Positions 24,154-32,866 are shown, numbered from the stretch's first letter. The stretch: 64,000 nucleotides of DNA from Rhodocyclaceae bacterium (GCA_023150275.1 JAKLLG010000016.1:1-64000), one strand, 5' to 3'. The notes: generated by a model from the sequence alone, not told the origin. Numbers and translations: made by a program.

Positions 24154-24917
24154 TATTTGCCACCTCCCAGCTTCTCCCGGCTTCGCTTGTTCGCCTCGTC
24201 CTGAGCCCTCTTCCATTCGTCGGCCAGCTTCGCCGCACGCTCTCGCTCGCCGATCTCGAGCTGCATCGCCGCCGTTTGCGCCTGGTAGTGAGCTGAGGAT
24301 GACTGCAGCGCCGTCGCGTTCAGGCCAATCAGCGTCTGCATCTGCGCATTCATAAGGCCGACCGCCTGATGGGTTCCTGAGGTGCGACCTATCCGAGATT
24401 GAAACTCCTCGACCTGCGAGAACGCCTGCTGAACAGCAGCTATTGCCATTTGCTCGTTCTGCGCGAGAAAGGTCGTCTGCTCACCGCGCCAGCGCGCGAG
24501 ATCCGTCTCTCGCTTCAGATAATCTTTCCAGTCCAGTCCGGAAGCGGAAAATTGCTGTATCCGGAACATCGCGAGATCCTTCGCGTTGGAAACGGTCCCG
24601 TAAAGTTTTTGCGTTGCGTTAAGCGCCCCGCTGACGTCCTTGTAGGTCTGCTTCGCTTCCGTGAACATCTCGGCGAACTCTTCGCCCAGCGGGATCTGCT
24701 GCATAACATCGGTCGCCAGCTGCTTCATGATCGTGAGGTTGCGGATCTCGTCCTGAATGGTCTGCATCGCGAGTTCCGCATTGTTGAGAAGCTGCGTCAC
24801 TTCGGTTGCCCCGCCGTTGCCGCCAACGGATCCGCCTACTGCGCTCGGCGGCAGCACTGCAAGCGGCACTGCGACGATGAGCGCCGCCAGTGCGGCGCGA
24901 TTCCTGATTGCTTTCAT
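24153..24917 (-). CDS. VirB5/TrbJ-family transfer protein
   Basis: 254 residues. A signal peptide spans roughly 1-28, followed by a long helical body (EVTQLLNNAELAMQTIQDEI, then SQVEEFQSRIGRTSGTHQAV with NAQMQTLIGLNATALQ) as in TrbJ/VirB5, minor pilus-tip components exported to the periplasm. The C-terminus is rich in Glu, Lys and Arg. It is coupled to the VirB6-like gene, the same pairing as in VirB operons, and lies 58 bases after the relaxase gene. Confidence 0.8.
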   Translation of the reverse strand: MKAIRNRAALAALIVAVPLAVLPPSAVGGSVGGNGGATEVTQLLNNAELAMQTIQDEIRNLTIMKQLATDVMQQIPLGEEFAEMFTEAKQTYKDVSGALNATQKLYGTVSNAKDLAMFRIQQFSASGLDWKDYLKRETDLARWRGEQTTFLAQNEQMAIAAVQQAFSQVEEFQSRIGRTSGTHQAVGLMNAQMQTLIGLNATALQSSSAHYQAQTAAMQLEIGERERAAKLADEWKRAQDEANKRSREKLGGGK

Positions 24918-24975
24918 GGTTCGATATCTCCTGTGGTGAATGAGTGACTACACCTGCTATGTCGCCCCGGCGAAG

Positions 24976-27606
24976 TCAGCGCTCGAGCTCGATGTCTCGC
25001 GCCGGAAGCGGCCGGGAGACCGCTGGAGCTGCAGGTGGCATTTCAAGCGCAACCGACTTGTCGACCTGCCGGCTGATCGCCTCGGCAAGCTTTTCGCTGG
25101 AATCCGTGAAGACTTCGAGTTGTTCCTTCGATCTCGTCACATCGGTGTAGAACTGTCGTTCCGAGGCTGTCCGCGACTTCGAATCCCGGTCGAGCAGCAC
25201 CGTCCGGGCCCCGAGACCTTGCGCGCTGTGACCGGTCGCGGCATATCCGTGATCGAGCGATAGCGCCGACCTTCGTGCATCGATCTCGACCGCCTTGCGG
25301 GCGCCATCCACCTGGACGCGCAGCCGGCCAGCTTCTACGGCAAGCACCGTCGCCCGCTGTCCGTTGCGCAGCGTGGTGCCGTCGGCCGTGGCGACGTTGC
25401 CGGTGATGCGGATCCGGTCGCCGGCGGCGAGCTCGCGTGTCTCGACCCTGCCGACCGATAGACCTTTGCCGGAAAGGTGCGCGGGCGTGATGCGCGTCTC
25501 GCGCCCGTCGGCGCGGGCAACGACCAGCTGATTGCCGTCGATCCGATTCACCCGAACGACCTCGCCGCGCACAAAGTCCAAGCTCTTGTAGTCACGCTCG
25601 AAGCGCAGCGACTGGCCCTCGACGAATGAAGCGGCGCGCCGCTTCTCGGCGGCCGTCAGATCCTCGCGCTGGAAGACCTCGACCTTCTCGCCGGTGCTGG
25701 ACAGCTTGAGCTCGGCGCGGATCGCGGCGTTGAGCGCCTGTCGATCGGCGTTCGATCCGGTCAGCACCAGACACTCACGGCGCGATTCGGCATCCATGCG
25801 CGCGTAACGCTCAGCGATCGCCTGATGGCGAGCCTCCCGACTCGCGATCTCCTTGACCGAGTCGCCCAGGGCGGCCAGCGCTTCGCGCCCCTTCCCTTCT
25901 GCCGACAGCTGCGCGACCTCTCGCAGCCGCTCGGTCTGCTGGCGAAGCATCTTGTCGACGGTAGTCGTCGCCATGCCGGCGCTCTGCAGCTGCTCGAAGG
26001 CCTTGCCGGCGTCCACTGCCTGGTACTGCCCGCTGTCACCGATCAAGACGACGCGAGCGCCGGCCGCTTCGGCCACTCTCAGAACGGTAGCGACTTGCTT
26101 TGCCGACGCGAGAGAGGATTCGTCGAGAAGAACGATCGAGCGCGCGTCTAGCCCCTTGCCGCCGCTCACTTCCCAGCCCTGCAGGGTCTGCGCAGGAATC
26201 CCGGCCTCGCCGAGCGCCTTGACGGCCGAATGCGAGGGGGCAACACCCTCGATGCGGTAGCCGGCGGCTTCCGCCTGCCGGCGGAACTGTTCGAGGAGCG
26301 TCGTCTTGCCGGTGCCCGCTTTGCCCTGCACCCCAACGACGCGGTTCTGGGTCGTCATCAGAAAAACGACTGCAGCAAACTGTTTGTCGTTGTCTTTGAG
26401 TTTGCTGCCCTCGAGCTCACGCCGAACGTCCTCGACGTTCGCCAGCGACGGCACAGCCTGCCGGCCGCGCGCCTCGGCATCGAGAATCGACCGCTCGAGT
26501 GCCTGCCCCTGCTTCGTGGTGAGCGTGCCGTCGGCCTTGCGGATGATCTCGCCGCTGGCCTCAAGGCGAGCGGCCTCGCGCTTGATGTCGGCAACGGACG
26601 CGCTCCCCCAGGCGACGCCCAGCGCCACGCGCTGAAGTTCGGCCGGCTTCCATGCCATCTCGCGTTCGCCGAGATGCGCCAGCGCGAACGCGACAGCCTC
26701 CCGTGCGGAGGCTTCCGGCGACGCCGCAAGGCCGTCAAGCGGTCCGGCCGGAATGCCGCGATCAAGGCCGACGGCCGCGCCGCGCGCCGCCCACTCATCC
26801 ACCAGCGCCTCACGGTCATAGGTTTGTTTCCGATCGCGGGTGTCGAGCGCTGCTGTCTCACGCTCGGCAGCGGTCGACTGCTCGCGGGTCAGTCCGCGCT
26901 CGGCCAGCGCCCGGTCGACATCCTCCTTGCGCCGGGAGTACTCACGGATCTGTGCATCCGTGACGAACGCCAGTTCGAAGCCATCGCGCGTGGCACGCAG
27001 TTGGTAGCCGAGCGACGCGACGCGGCAGGCGAGCTCCGATTTGTACACCGCATCGAGCTCGCGCTGCGCACGGTAGACCTCCTGGTTCTCGATGGCCACC
27101 CAGGTACCGTCCGCCCGCTGGGTCACGTTCAGCAGCACGCAGTGACTATGGAGATTCGGATCTCCCAGGCGATTCGTATCGTGTTCGACGGCCCGGCAAA
27201 CGATGTTGTCGGTCGGCTCCCGCGTGACGACATTGGCCGCCGTCTGACGCGCGGTGATTCTCGCCTCGACCTCGGTCAATGCGGCGCGAACGGCTTCCCG
27301 GTGTGCCCGAATGATTCGCTCGTCGCGATTCACCAGCGCCGCGATCGAAACGCTCTTCGGCGCGGAGATCGTAATGTCGACGCCCGTGCGGCGCTTGCCG
27401 CCGGCGCCGTGCGCGATTTCGTCGCCGTTGGGCAGTTTGCCGCGCAGCAGATCAGCGAACTGGCGGTCGGCATTGGCCTCGCTGAGGCCGAGTCGGGCGG
27501 CGCCCTTGCCGGTCCATTCGGCCGGCGGAGCGCCCCGTGTGTAGTAATCATCTGCCCGGTAATAGCTCTCGGCTTGGGCCGCTGCGACGTTCTTGACGTT
27601 AATCAT
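24976..27606 (-). CDS. MobF-type relaxase with helicase domain
   Basis: 876 residues. The N-terminal relaxase part has paired tyrosines (Y15/Y16, Y21/Y22) and the three metal histidines H142, H153 and H155 (DPNLHSH). A RecD-like helicase follows, with Walker A GKAGTGKTT at 428-436 and Walker B LLDESS at 493-498, and C-terminal GHSAQG-type motifs. It should nick at oriT and unwind the transferred strand. It is shorter than TrwC/TraI but all catalytic motifs are present. It follows the coupling protein gene by 32 bases. Confidence 0.9.
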   Translation of the reverse strand: MINVKNVAAAQAESYYRADDYYTRGAPPAEWTGKGAARLGLSEANADRQFADLLRGKLPNGDEIAHGAGGKRRTGVDITISAPKSVSIAALVNRDERIIRAHREAVRAALTEVEARITARQTAANVVTREPTDNIVCRAVEHDTNRLGDPNLHSHCVLLNVTQRADGTWVAIENQEVYRAQRELDAVYKSELACRVASLGYQLRATRDGFELAFVTDAQIREYSRRKEDVDRALAERGLTREQSTAAERETAALDTRDRKQTYDREALVDEWAARGAAVGLDRGIPAGPLDGLAASPEASAREAVAFALAHLGEREMAWKPAELQRVALGVAWGSASVADIKREAARLEASGEIIRKADGTLTTKQGQALERSILDAEARGRQAVPSLANVEDVRRELEGSKLKDNDKQFAAVVFLMTTQNRVVGVQGKAGTGKTTLLEQFRRQAEAAGYRIEGVAPSHSAVKALGEAGIPAQTLQGWEVSGGKGLDARSIVLLDESSLASAKQVATVLRVAEAAGARVVLIGDSGQYQAVDAGKAFEQLQSAGMATTTVDKMLRQQTERLREVAQLSAEGKGREALAALGDSVKEIASREARHQAIAERYARMDAESRRECLVLTGSNADRQALNAAIRAELKLSSTGEKVEVFQREDLTAAEKRRAASFVEGQSLRFERDYKSLDFVRGEVVRVNRIDGNQLVVARADGRETRITPAHLSGKGLSVGRVETRELAAGDRIRITGNVATADGTTLRNGQRATVLAVEAGRLRVQVDGARKAVEIDARRSALSLDHGYAATGHSAQGLGARTVLLDRDSKSRTASERQFYTDVTRSKEQLEVFTDSSEKLAEAISRQVDKSVALEMPPAAPAVSRPLPARDIELER

Positions 27607-27638
27607 GAGTCAGATCCTCCAGTAGGTAGCCACAATCG

Positions 27639-29033
27639 TTATGCCTCCTCGACGAAAGGCTCGGCGATGCGCGACAGATGGGGGATCGGGATCCGGACGC
27701 GCGCGATCGGGTAATCGCCGGCCAAGGAGAGATAGGCGTCCAGATCCGGCAGGTTCTGGAGCTCGGAGGGCATGACGATTGCCTCGGTGACGTGCCTCTC
27801 GGCAGACGTCTCATTGCCGTCGCCGCCGAGGCCGGTGCGCTTACTGCTGCTTTTCTCGGTGCGCAGGATCTGGGACTGGCCCAGATCGTCGGAGCAGTAC
27901 TTCGCCGTTTCCGGGTCGCCCTGGCGCAAATAGAGCTTGGATGAGAGGCAGGCGAGCAGGGTTTGGGCTTCGTCGCGGCCGTAGGTGGCGCGGAGCTGAC
28001 TCACCGATTGCAGGCCGAATACGCAGCTTCCACGGTATTTACGCAGCTTGGTGAGTGCATCCTTTGCAGCACTCACCTTGCCCAAGGTGTCGAATTCGTC
28101 GGCAATGAACCAGGTCTGACGTGCCGTCCGCTCGTCGAGGGAGAGGGTTTCGGAAATTGCCAACTGCAGCCAGCACGTCAGCAATGAGCGAAGCGCAGCG
28201 ATCTGGTTATCGCGGTATGGGAGGAACAGCCATTGCCCATTCGGCGAGTTCCGGACCCAATCCTTGATCGAAAAGTCGCCGCCATCCGGCAGAAAGGACA
28301 ATGGCACGAGGAAATTTGATGTGACGCCGCGAGTGCTACCCAGATACCTCGTGTTCTCGTCTTGTGTCAGAATCGCCGCCGGCGTGCCGGCCAGAATCGG
28401 CTTGAGCTCACGCGGCTCAGCGTTGCAGAAAAGATGAAGCAGGCGGCTGACGCTCCAGTCGCCCGAGTGGTGAAGTGATTTCAGGACGGCGCTTAGCAGG
28501 TTCTGACCGTACAAGCGCCATTCACCCTGGTCCCCCGTGCCGTCTGGGATTACGGCCCGGGAAAAGCTGGCGTAACTGAATACGTCGTCGAGGTCTTTGA
28601 ACGGGTTCCACTTCACGCTCCGGGCGTCACCCGGCGACAGGACCAGGTCGCCCGGCTGCAGGAAGCGCGAAACGTAGGCACCCCCAACGTCCAGCGCCAG
28701 CCCGCGATCTCCGCGCGCCCTTGCATCGCGGACCATGCCGAAGATCGCCTGGCTCTTGCCGACCCCTGTGGTGCCTGCGATCAGGAAATGCCGGCCCTCG
28801 ATCTCACGGGGAATCGGCACGGATCCTATGTGGATGTGCGCCGGTGCCGACGTCTCGCGTGCGGAGATCTGGATGTATTCGACCGCCAGGGCAGTAACGC
28901 CGCCGAACAGGATCGAGATGCCGGCAGCGGTCAGCGGTGGCAGCCCTAGCCAGATGGCGAGCAACAAAAAGATCGCAAGACTGTAGGCAAAGATGAGCGC
29001 AGCCAGACGGGGAAGCTTGCGGAGGCCGTCCAT
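27639..29033 (-). CDS. VirD4/TrwB-type coupling protein
   Basis: 464 residues. Two membrane segments (about 12-30 and 34-52), then a TraD/TrwB-like ATPase with Walker A AGTTGVGKS (86-94) and Walker B FIADEFDTL (309-317). It brings the relaxase-DNA complex to a type IV secretion channel. Its ATG overlaps the stop of the small membrane gene (TAATG). Pairing with a MobF relaxase is the usual TrwB-TrwC arrangement. Confidence 0.88.
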   Translation of the reverse strand: MDGLRKLPRLAALIFAYSLAIFLLLAIWLGLPPLTAAGISILFGGVTALAVEYIQISARETSAPAHIHIGSVPIPREIEGRHFLIAGTTGVGKSQAIFGMVRDARARGDRGLALDVGGAYVSRFLQPGDLVLSPGDARSVKWNPFKDLDDVFSYASFSRAVIPDGTGDQGEWRLYGQNLLSAVLKSLHHSGDWSVSRLLHLFCNAEPRELKPILAGTPAAILTQDENTRYLGSTRGVTSNFLVPLSFLPDGGDFSIKDWVRNSPNGQWLFLPYRDNQIAALRSLLTCWLQLAISETLSLDERTARQTWFIADEFDTLGKVSAAKDALTKLRKYRGSCVFGLQSVSQLRATYGRDEAQTLLACLSSKLYLRQGDPETAKYCSDDLGQSQILRTEKSSSKRTGLGGDGNETSAERHVTEAIVMPSELQNLPDLDAYLSLAGDYPIARVRIPIPHLSRIAEPFVEEA

Positions 29034-29227
29034 TATTTGCCCTCCTTCTCGATCCAGCAGCGCAGTTTCCGAAACAGGCCAGGCGGAAACGCGACAAATC
29101 CGGCGTACAGAAGTGCACCGGAAACAGACAGCCAGGAAGGAGGTAGTACAAAATCCAACAGATTGATCGCAAGAATGTAGACAAAGACAAAGTCAATCAG
29201 CCAGGAAAATTTGCGGAGGGCGTCCAT
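29033..29227 (-). CDS. Small membrane protein, apparent chimera of its two neighbours
   Basis: 64 residues with two hydrophobic segments. The start MDALRKFSWLIDFVFVYILA mirrors the start of the coupling protein, and the end WIEKEGK mirrors the end of the 29227-29613 protein. The DNA around both junctions is repeated (cattatttgccctccttctc at 29032 and 29226). It looks like the product of a local tandem duplication. Function unknown. Confidence 0.6.
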   Translation of the reverse strand: MDALRKFSWLIDFVFVYILAINLLDFVLPPSWLSVSGALLYAGFVAFPPGLFRKLRCWIEKEGK

Positions 29228-29613
29228 TATTTGCCCTCCTTCTCGATCCGGCGGCGTAGCGACTTCTCGTCGTCGATGATGCTGCCGCGGATGTGCTTAT
29301 CGTCGCGCTTACGCAGCCGTCTAGGCAGAAAGGCGACGAGGCCGCCAATCAGCAGGGCGACGAAGACGCACACGGTTGCACGGGGAATCAGGCTGTCCGC
29401 CACGTCGCGACGATGCCACTCGATTGCGCGCAGCCTCTCAAGGTCATCCGGCGTCTGCGGCGGTAAGACCGCATGGATATACGCGCGCCGGATTTCGCCG
29501 TCCGGCCAGTACTTTAGCGTCCAGTCTGCTGCATAAACGAAGTGCCAGAGCAGCGGAACGACAATAAGAATCGACACGATAGCGAACACGAACTTTTTCA
29601 AAGACATGGACAT
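29227..29613 (-). CDS. Membrane protein of the transfer region
   Basis: 128 residues with hydrophobic segments at about 8-28 and 83-100 and a soluble region between them (about 29-80, including YWPDGEIRRAYIHAVLPP). The C-terminus is highly charged (KRDDKHIRGSIIDDEKSL). GGAG precedes the ATG at 29613. It may be a small accessory factor of the coupling protein. No family recognised. Confidence 0.58.
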   Translation of the reverse strand: MSMSLKKFVFAIVSILIVVPLLWHFVYAADWTLKYWPDGEIRRAYIHAVLPPQTPDDLERLRAIEWHRRDVADSLIPRATVCVFVALLIGGLVAFLPRRLRKRDDKHIRGSIIDDEKSLRRRIEKEGK

Positions 29614-29626
29614 GGTGATCTCCGAA

Positions 29627-30100
29627 CTAAATGAGTGAGAGGAAGAGCCGCATCTGCTCGCGCGTTTTTTCGCGTGCGGAACGGACGTAGTGAATCAATG
29701 GCTGTCTGACGGCACCCGGCATTTCGCCTGCGCTCAATTCGGCGATCACGGCCGAAGAAAAAAACGAGGCTTCAAAGAGTTTTTCTGCGGCTTCGCGTTG
29801 GAGTGCGATGCAGTTTTTCGGTCCGCCAGCGTCGGCCCCTTCGCAGACGACGGCGCGAATTTCAGCGAGGACGGCACTGATTTTTTCGATCGTTTCAGCA
29901 TTGAAATTCGTTTCATAAGGTGAGGTTTTGAGATTATTTTTGAGCTCGTCGAAGTGCGCGCCGAGGTCAATTTTTTGCTGGCCGGCAGCGATAAAATCGG
30001 CGAGGACAGCAGCAACTGAGCAGCCGTTTTTTGCAGAAATCGCACGCGCCGCGCGCTCGATTTCAGGCGGGATCGACACTGAAATTCGTTTTGCTTTCAC
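29627..30100 (-). CDS. Ribbon-helix-helix protein, likely relaxosome accessory or regulator
   Basis: 157 residues. The N-terminus KAKRISVSIPPEIERAARAI is a ribbon-helix-helix DNA-binding motif, followed by a helical C-terminal region. The GTG at 30100 has AGGAG 8 bases upstream; an ATG at 30142 would add 14 residues without a good leader. It is first in the run leading to the coupling protein and relaxase, the place where TrwA/MobC-like auxiliary proteins are found. The inverted repeats upstream are candidate targets. Confidence 0.65.
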   Translation of the reverse strand: MKAKRISVSIPPEIERAARAISAKNGCSVAAVLADFIAAGQQKIDLGAHFDELKNNLKTSPYETNFNAETIEKISAVLAEIRAVVCEGADAGGPKNCIALQREAAEKLFEASFFSSAVIAELSAGEMPGAVRQPLIHYVRSAREKTREQMRLFLSLI

Positions 30101-30501
30101 GTTCAAATCTCCTGTTCCGTGGCGGCGAAATTGCTGCCACAACTGCTATGTCAGTGCGGCGAAGCGCTTGAATCACGCGCGACGCATTGCGGCACAACAG
30201 ACACCACCACTTCTAGGCTTGGGCGGTGAATCGCCTAGCGATTCACCGTAAAGCCTTGCGCAGCAAGGCGCACCGCCCGGCAGGGCGGCAGATGTGCAGC
30301 GCTTGCGCTGCGTGGTGTGTGACAGAAAACGCTCGCGTTTTCTGTGGTATTTCGATTGAGGGGTGCGGGGAGAATCCCCGCGGTGTCACTCAACGCAAGG
30401 CGTTGTGCTTGAGATCAGGATGAAGAGAGAGGGGCGAGATACAACCCACTAAATTTTTTTGTCGATGCAAATAAAGGGGGTTGTATCTGTGGGGAGGTGT
30501 G
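30101..30501. other. Gene-free region with seven hairpins and a long-spaced inverted repeat
   Basis: Hairpins occur at 30225-30247, 30253-30269, 30273-30288, 30296-30311, 30323-30344, 30365-30381 and 30391-30405, all with perfect stems of 6-10 bp and tiny loops. To the right, agatacaaccc (30437-30447) and gggttgtatct (30478-30488) form an 11-bp inverted repeat around an A+T-rich loop. No gene is seen. Its place just upstream of the DNA-binding protein, coupling protein and relaxase genes makes it a candidate oriT. Confidence 0.5.
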
Positions 30502-30972
30502 CTACCAACCAGGGGGATATGAGGGCCAGCTCAGCCAACACATCAGCGTCGCCGGCTCGGTCGAATTCGGCGACCAAAGGTAGACGCCGGCGTGCTGGAT
30601 GTAGAGGACGGGCGCACCGTCGAGCGAGGTCAGCTCGATGGGCAGATACTCATCGCCTGCGCGGGTCAGGTAAAAGCCGACAATTTCATCAACTGCTAGG
30701 CTCGCGATTTGCAGCGAGCGCTCAACGACTTCCGCTGGCGTCGCCGCGTCGTCGGCGGCGGCAGCGCGCCGCGCTTCGCTCTCATCTTCGATCCAGCGCT
30801 CGCGAGCTGTCGCGCGCGAGCGGCACAGAATCCAGTCCGGATCGCCAGCCTCGCCGGCTGCCAGGATGTGCTGAAGAACGATCTGTTTGAAAGCGGGAGC
30901 AAACTGATCGATCTGGTCGAGCTGAAGCGCACGATAGCCGGCCTCACGTATTTGATTTGTAATCTTAATCAT
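30502..30972 (-). CDS. Hypothetical protein of the mobile element
   Basis: 156 residues, soluble. An N-terminal helical part (REAGYRALQLDQIDQF) leads to a tryptophan-rich C-terminus ending WLSWPSYPPGW. No family recognised. It overlaps the small DNA-binding gene upstream by 4 bases (ATGA), so the two are co-translated. Confidence 0.55.
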   Translation of the reverse strand: MIKITNQIREAGYRALQLDQIDQFAPAFKQIVLQHILAAGEAGDPDWILCRSRATARERWIEDESEARRAAAADDAATPAEVVERSLQIASLAVDEIVGFYLTRAGDEYLPIELTSLDGAPVLYIQHAGVYLWSPNSTEPATLMCWLSWPSYPPGW

Positions 30973-31184
30973 GATGCTCTTTCAGCGGCATCAAGCTCTG
31001 CCTCTGCGGCTTTCAACAGGCGCGCTAGAGCGCGCGAAAGCTGGCCGTCGAGGTCAAGGGTTAGGCCGGTGCTTTTTGCGCGCTCAGAGAGCGCAGCAAG
31101 GCGTTCGCTAAGCGCGGACGGGATTTTGATGGTGAGGCTTTTGACTTGTGCCCCGTCGTTTACGGGTTTAAGAAGTTTTGACAT
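30969..31184 (-). CDS. Small ribbon-helix-helix-like protein
   Basis: 71 residues. VKSLTIKIPSALSERLAALS is a plausible ribbon-helix-helix start, followed by a helical tail. Such proteins act as plasmid or antitoxin-type regulators. The ATG at 31184 has GGAG upstream. A toxin role for its partner (30502-30972) is conceivable but nothing in that sequence supports it. Confidence 0.58.
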   Translation of the reverse strand: MSKLLKPVNDGAQVKSLTIKIPSALSERLAALSERAKSTGLTLDLDGQLSRALARLLKAAEAELDAAERAS

Positions 31185-31280
31185 TGATGGCTCCGAATTT
31201 TGCAATCAAGTGACTGCTTTACGTATGCCCGGTAGACGAAACGGATTCACAACTTGAAGACCGCCGGAGGGGGGGGGAGC

Positions 31281-31400
31281 CATCGCTTGCGATGGGGGGA
31301 GGCTTGCCTCCCCCGGGGGGGCGACGTCGCGAGCGTAGCGAGGATGGGGGGGACGCAGTCCCCCGCGACGCCGGGGGACCTTCTCGCCCCCTTCGGGGGC
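31281..31400. repeat. Cluster of short GC-rich hairpins
   Basis: catcgc/gcgatg 31281-31294, gggggaggc/gcctccccc 31295-31314, gtccccc/gggggac 31358-31379 and gccccc/gggggc 31386-31400, plus the 10-base palindrome gcgacgtcgc 31321-31330. Several share a gc-tt-gc centre with the hairpins at 30225-30405. Confidence 0.6.
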
Positions 31401-31409
31401 GTCGACAAT

Positions 31410-32429
31410 TCACGCGACAAGTTCGAGTCGTCCCGCGTCGATTTCGCGCACGAGTTGCGAGGCGAAAAAAGTTTTCTGGCAGATTTTGATGCATTCTTTT
31501 GTGTCGATGGTTGCGGTTTCGCCGCTTGCCGGATCCCGCACAACGCGACCGTTGAGGGTCGAAATTCGGTCGGCGACGGACTCCCCTCCACTCACATCCC
31601 CTCCCCTCACCTCACCTAGCGGACAACATGTTGATTTCAGAGTGATTTTTTGAAATCGTCGTGTTGCAGCGGCGGCAAGCGCCCGGAAAATCGACCAGCT
31701 TATGACGCTTTCCGCTGTGCGCTGGATGCGCCCAATGTCGCGATCCGACGCGGCGCGCATGCGCGCCGGCGAGAAGACCTCGCCAGTTTCGAAATCGAAC
31801 GTCACAAGCTGCGTAGCGCCCAGCGAGTCGACGCACTCGAGGAGGGTCTGCGCCGGCAGCGAGCAGAACGCCGCAAGCGCCGGCCATGTCGGCGAGAAAA
31901 CTCCGGCGGCCGTCTGTGTCGGTGCCGTGGCAAGCGCGAAGTGCACGAGGGTCTCACTCGCCGACCACGCCTGCCCGCGCCCCCGAGGCGGCATGGCGGT
32001 CAGAAGGTTCGAGGGAATTTTGAGGGCGGCGATCCTTGCCACTGGAGGTCGCTCGAGCGCCGCTCGAACTGCGTCGCCGACGCGCGGACTCCTGACTCGC
32101 GCAGTTGCGGCGGCAACTTGCCGTGCCCAGCTGGAGTCTTCGTCGCAGGAAGGCGCTCGGTGCCAGGAGAACGCGTCGAGCACGAAAATTTCGCAGGTTG
32201 CGGGGTCGGCGGCCACAATCTCGCGCCGGTCGAGATCTGCCACGACTCCCCAAAAAACCTCGGGAGGAAGTGGCAACCCGGCAACCACATACGGCGTCGC
32301 AACGAGCACGCCGCACGCCGAAAGGCGCGGATGCGCGGTCGCCGCGCACAACACCAGCTTGTGCTCGGACGGCAGGCCACAGACACCCGGCAGGTCGAGA
32401 AATGCGTGAGGAAAAAGTACGAACTCCAT
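31410..32429 (-). CDS. Possible replication-type protein with two similar winged-helix-like halves
   Basis: 339 residues. Two segments share a layout: HKLVLCAATAH, then LPPEVFWGVVADLDRREIV followed by CEIFVLDAFSW (about 23-90), and ETLVHFALATA, then SLPAQTLLECVDSLGATQLV followed by GEVFSP (about 160-222). The pattern 'helix, EIV or QLV, ...GEIFV' resembles winged-helix domains of plasmid and phage replication-initiation proteins. This is an inference without a firm family. The start shares one base with the stop of the gene upstream (TGATG). Confidence 0.55.
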   Translation of the reverse strand: MEFVLFPHAFLDLPGVCGLPSEHKLVLCAATAHPRLSACGVLVATPYVVAGLPLPPEVFWGVVADLDRREIVAADPATCEIFVLDAFSWHRAPSCDEDSSWARQVAAATARVRSPRVGDAVRAALERPPVARIAALKIPSNLLTAMPPRGRGQAWSASETLVHFALATAPTQTAAGVFSPTWPALAAFCSLPAQTLLECVDSLGATQLVTFDFETGEVFSPARMRAASDRDIGRIQRTAESVISWSIFRALAAAATRRFQKITLKSTCCPLGEVRGGDVSGGESVADRISTLNGRVVRDPASGETATIDTKECIKICQKTFFASQLVREIDAGRLELVA

Positions 32430-32866
32430 CACTCACCTCCCACCACGGCGAATAGGTCGCCTGCAGCCTCGAAGCGCGCCAGCTGCGCCCGCAGGCGCAG
32501 CTGCGCGGCCCGACGGCCCACGCCACAGCGTGCCGCAACGTGATCACTGCCGCCAGCAATCGCCGCGGCGATTCCGCTGTCGTCGTCGCAAAGAGGCGCC
32601 TCCTCGTCGCCAAAGACGACATCGTGGTTGCCGAGTTCGCCTGCCGCCGGCAACACATCCAGCGAACGCCAGACGCCGCCAACGCGGCGGATCCGCAGGG
32701 TGCGCGGCACTGCGCGAACAGGATCCTCGCCGACCAGGATCGCGACAGCGATTTCCTGCCGCACGTCTTCGAGCTCGAAGCCCGACGCCGCAGCCCAAGC
32801 GCGGGAAACCGGAGAGAATTGCGAGAGCGCTTTTGCGATCTCGGGAGGAAAATCGCGGGGCTTCAT
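32429..32866 (-). CDS. Hypothetical protein with a possible helix-turn-helix
   Basis: 145 residues. The segment DVRQEIAVAILVGEDPVRA recalls the start of sigma-like or phage regulatory proteins, and VAARCGVGRRAAQLRLRAQL could be a C-terminal helix-turn-helix. The family is not recognised. It overlaps the gene upstream by 4 bases and the gene downstream by one base. Confidence 0.55.
   Translation of the reverse strand: MKPRDFPPEIAKALSQFSPVSRAWAAASGFELEDVRQEIAVAILVGEDPVRAVPRTLRIRRVGGVWRSLDVLPAAGELGNHDVVFGDEEAPLCDDDSGIAAAIAGGSDHVAARCGVGRRAAQLRLRAQLARFEAAGDLFAVVGGE

Noticed and set aside
30502..31184. Toxin-antitoxin pair
   Set aside because: The small ribbon-helix-helix protein could be an antitoxin, but its coupled partner shows no toxin signature.
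30225..31400. CRISPR-like array
   Set aside because: The repeated units are hairpins of differing sequence, not identical direct repeats with spacers; no cas genes.
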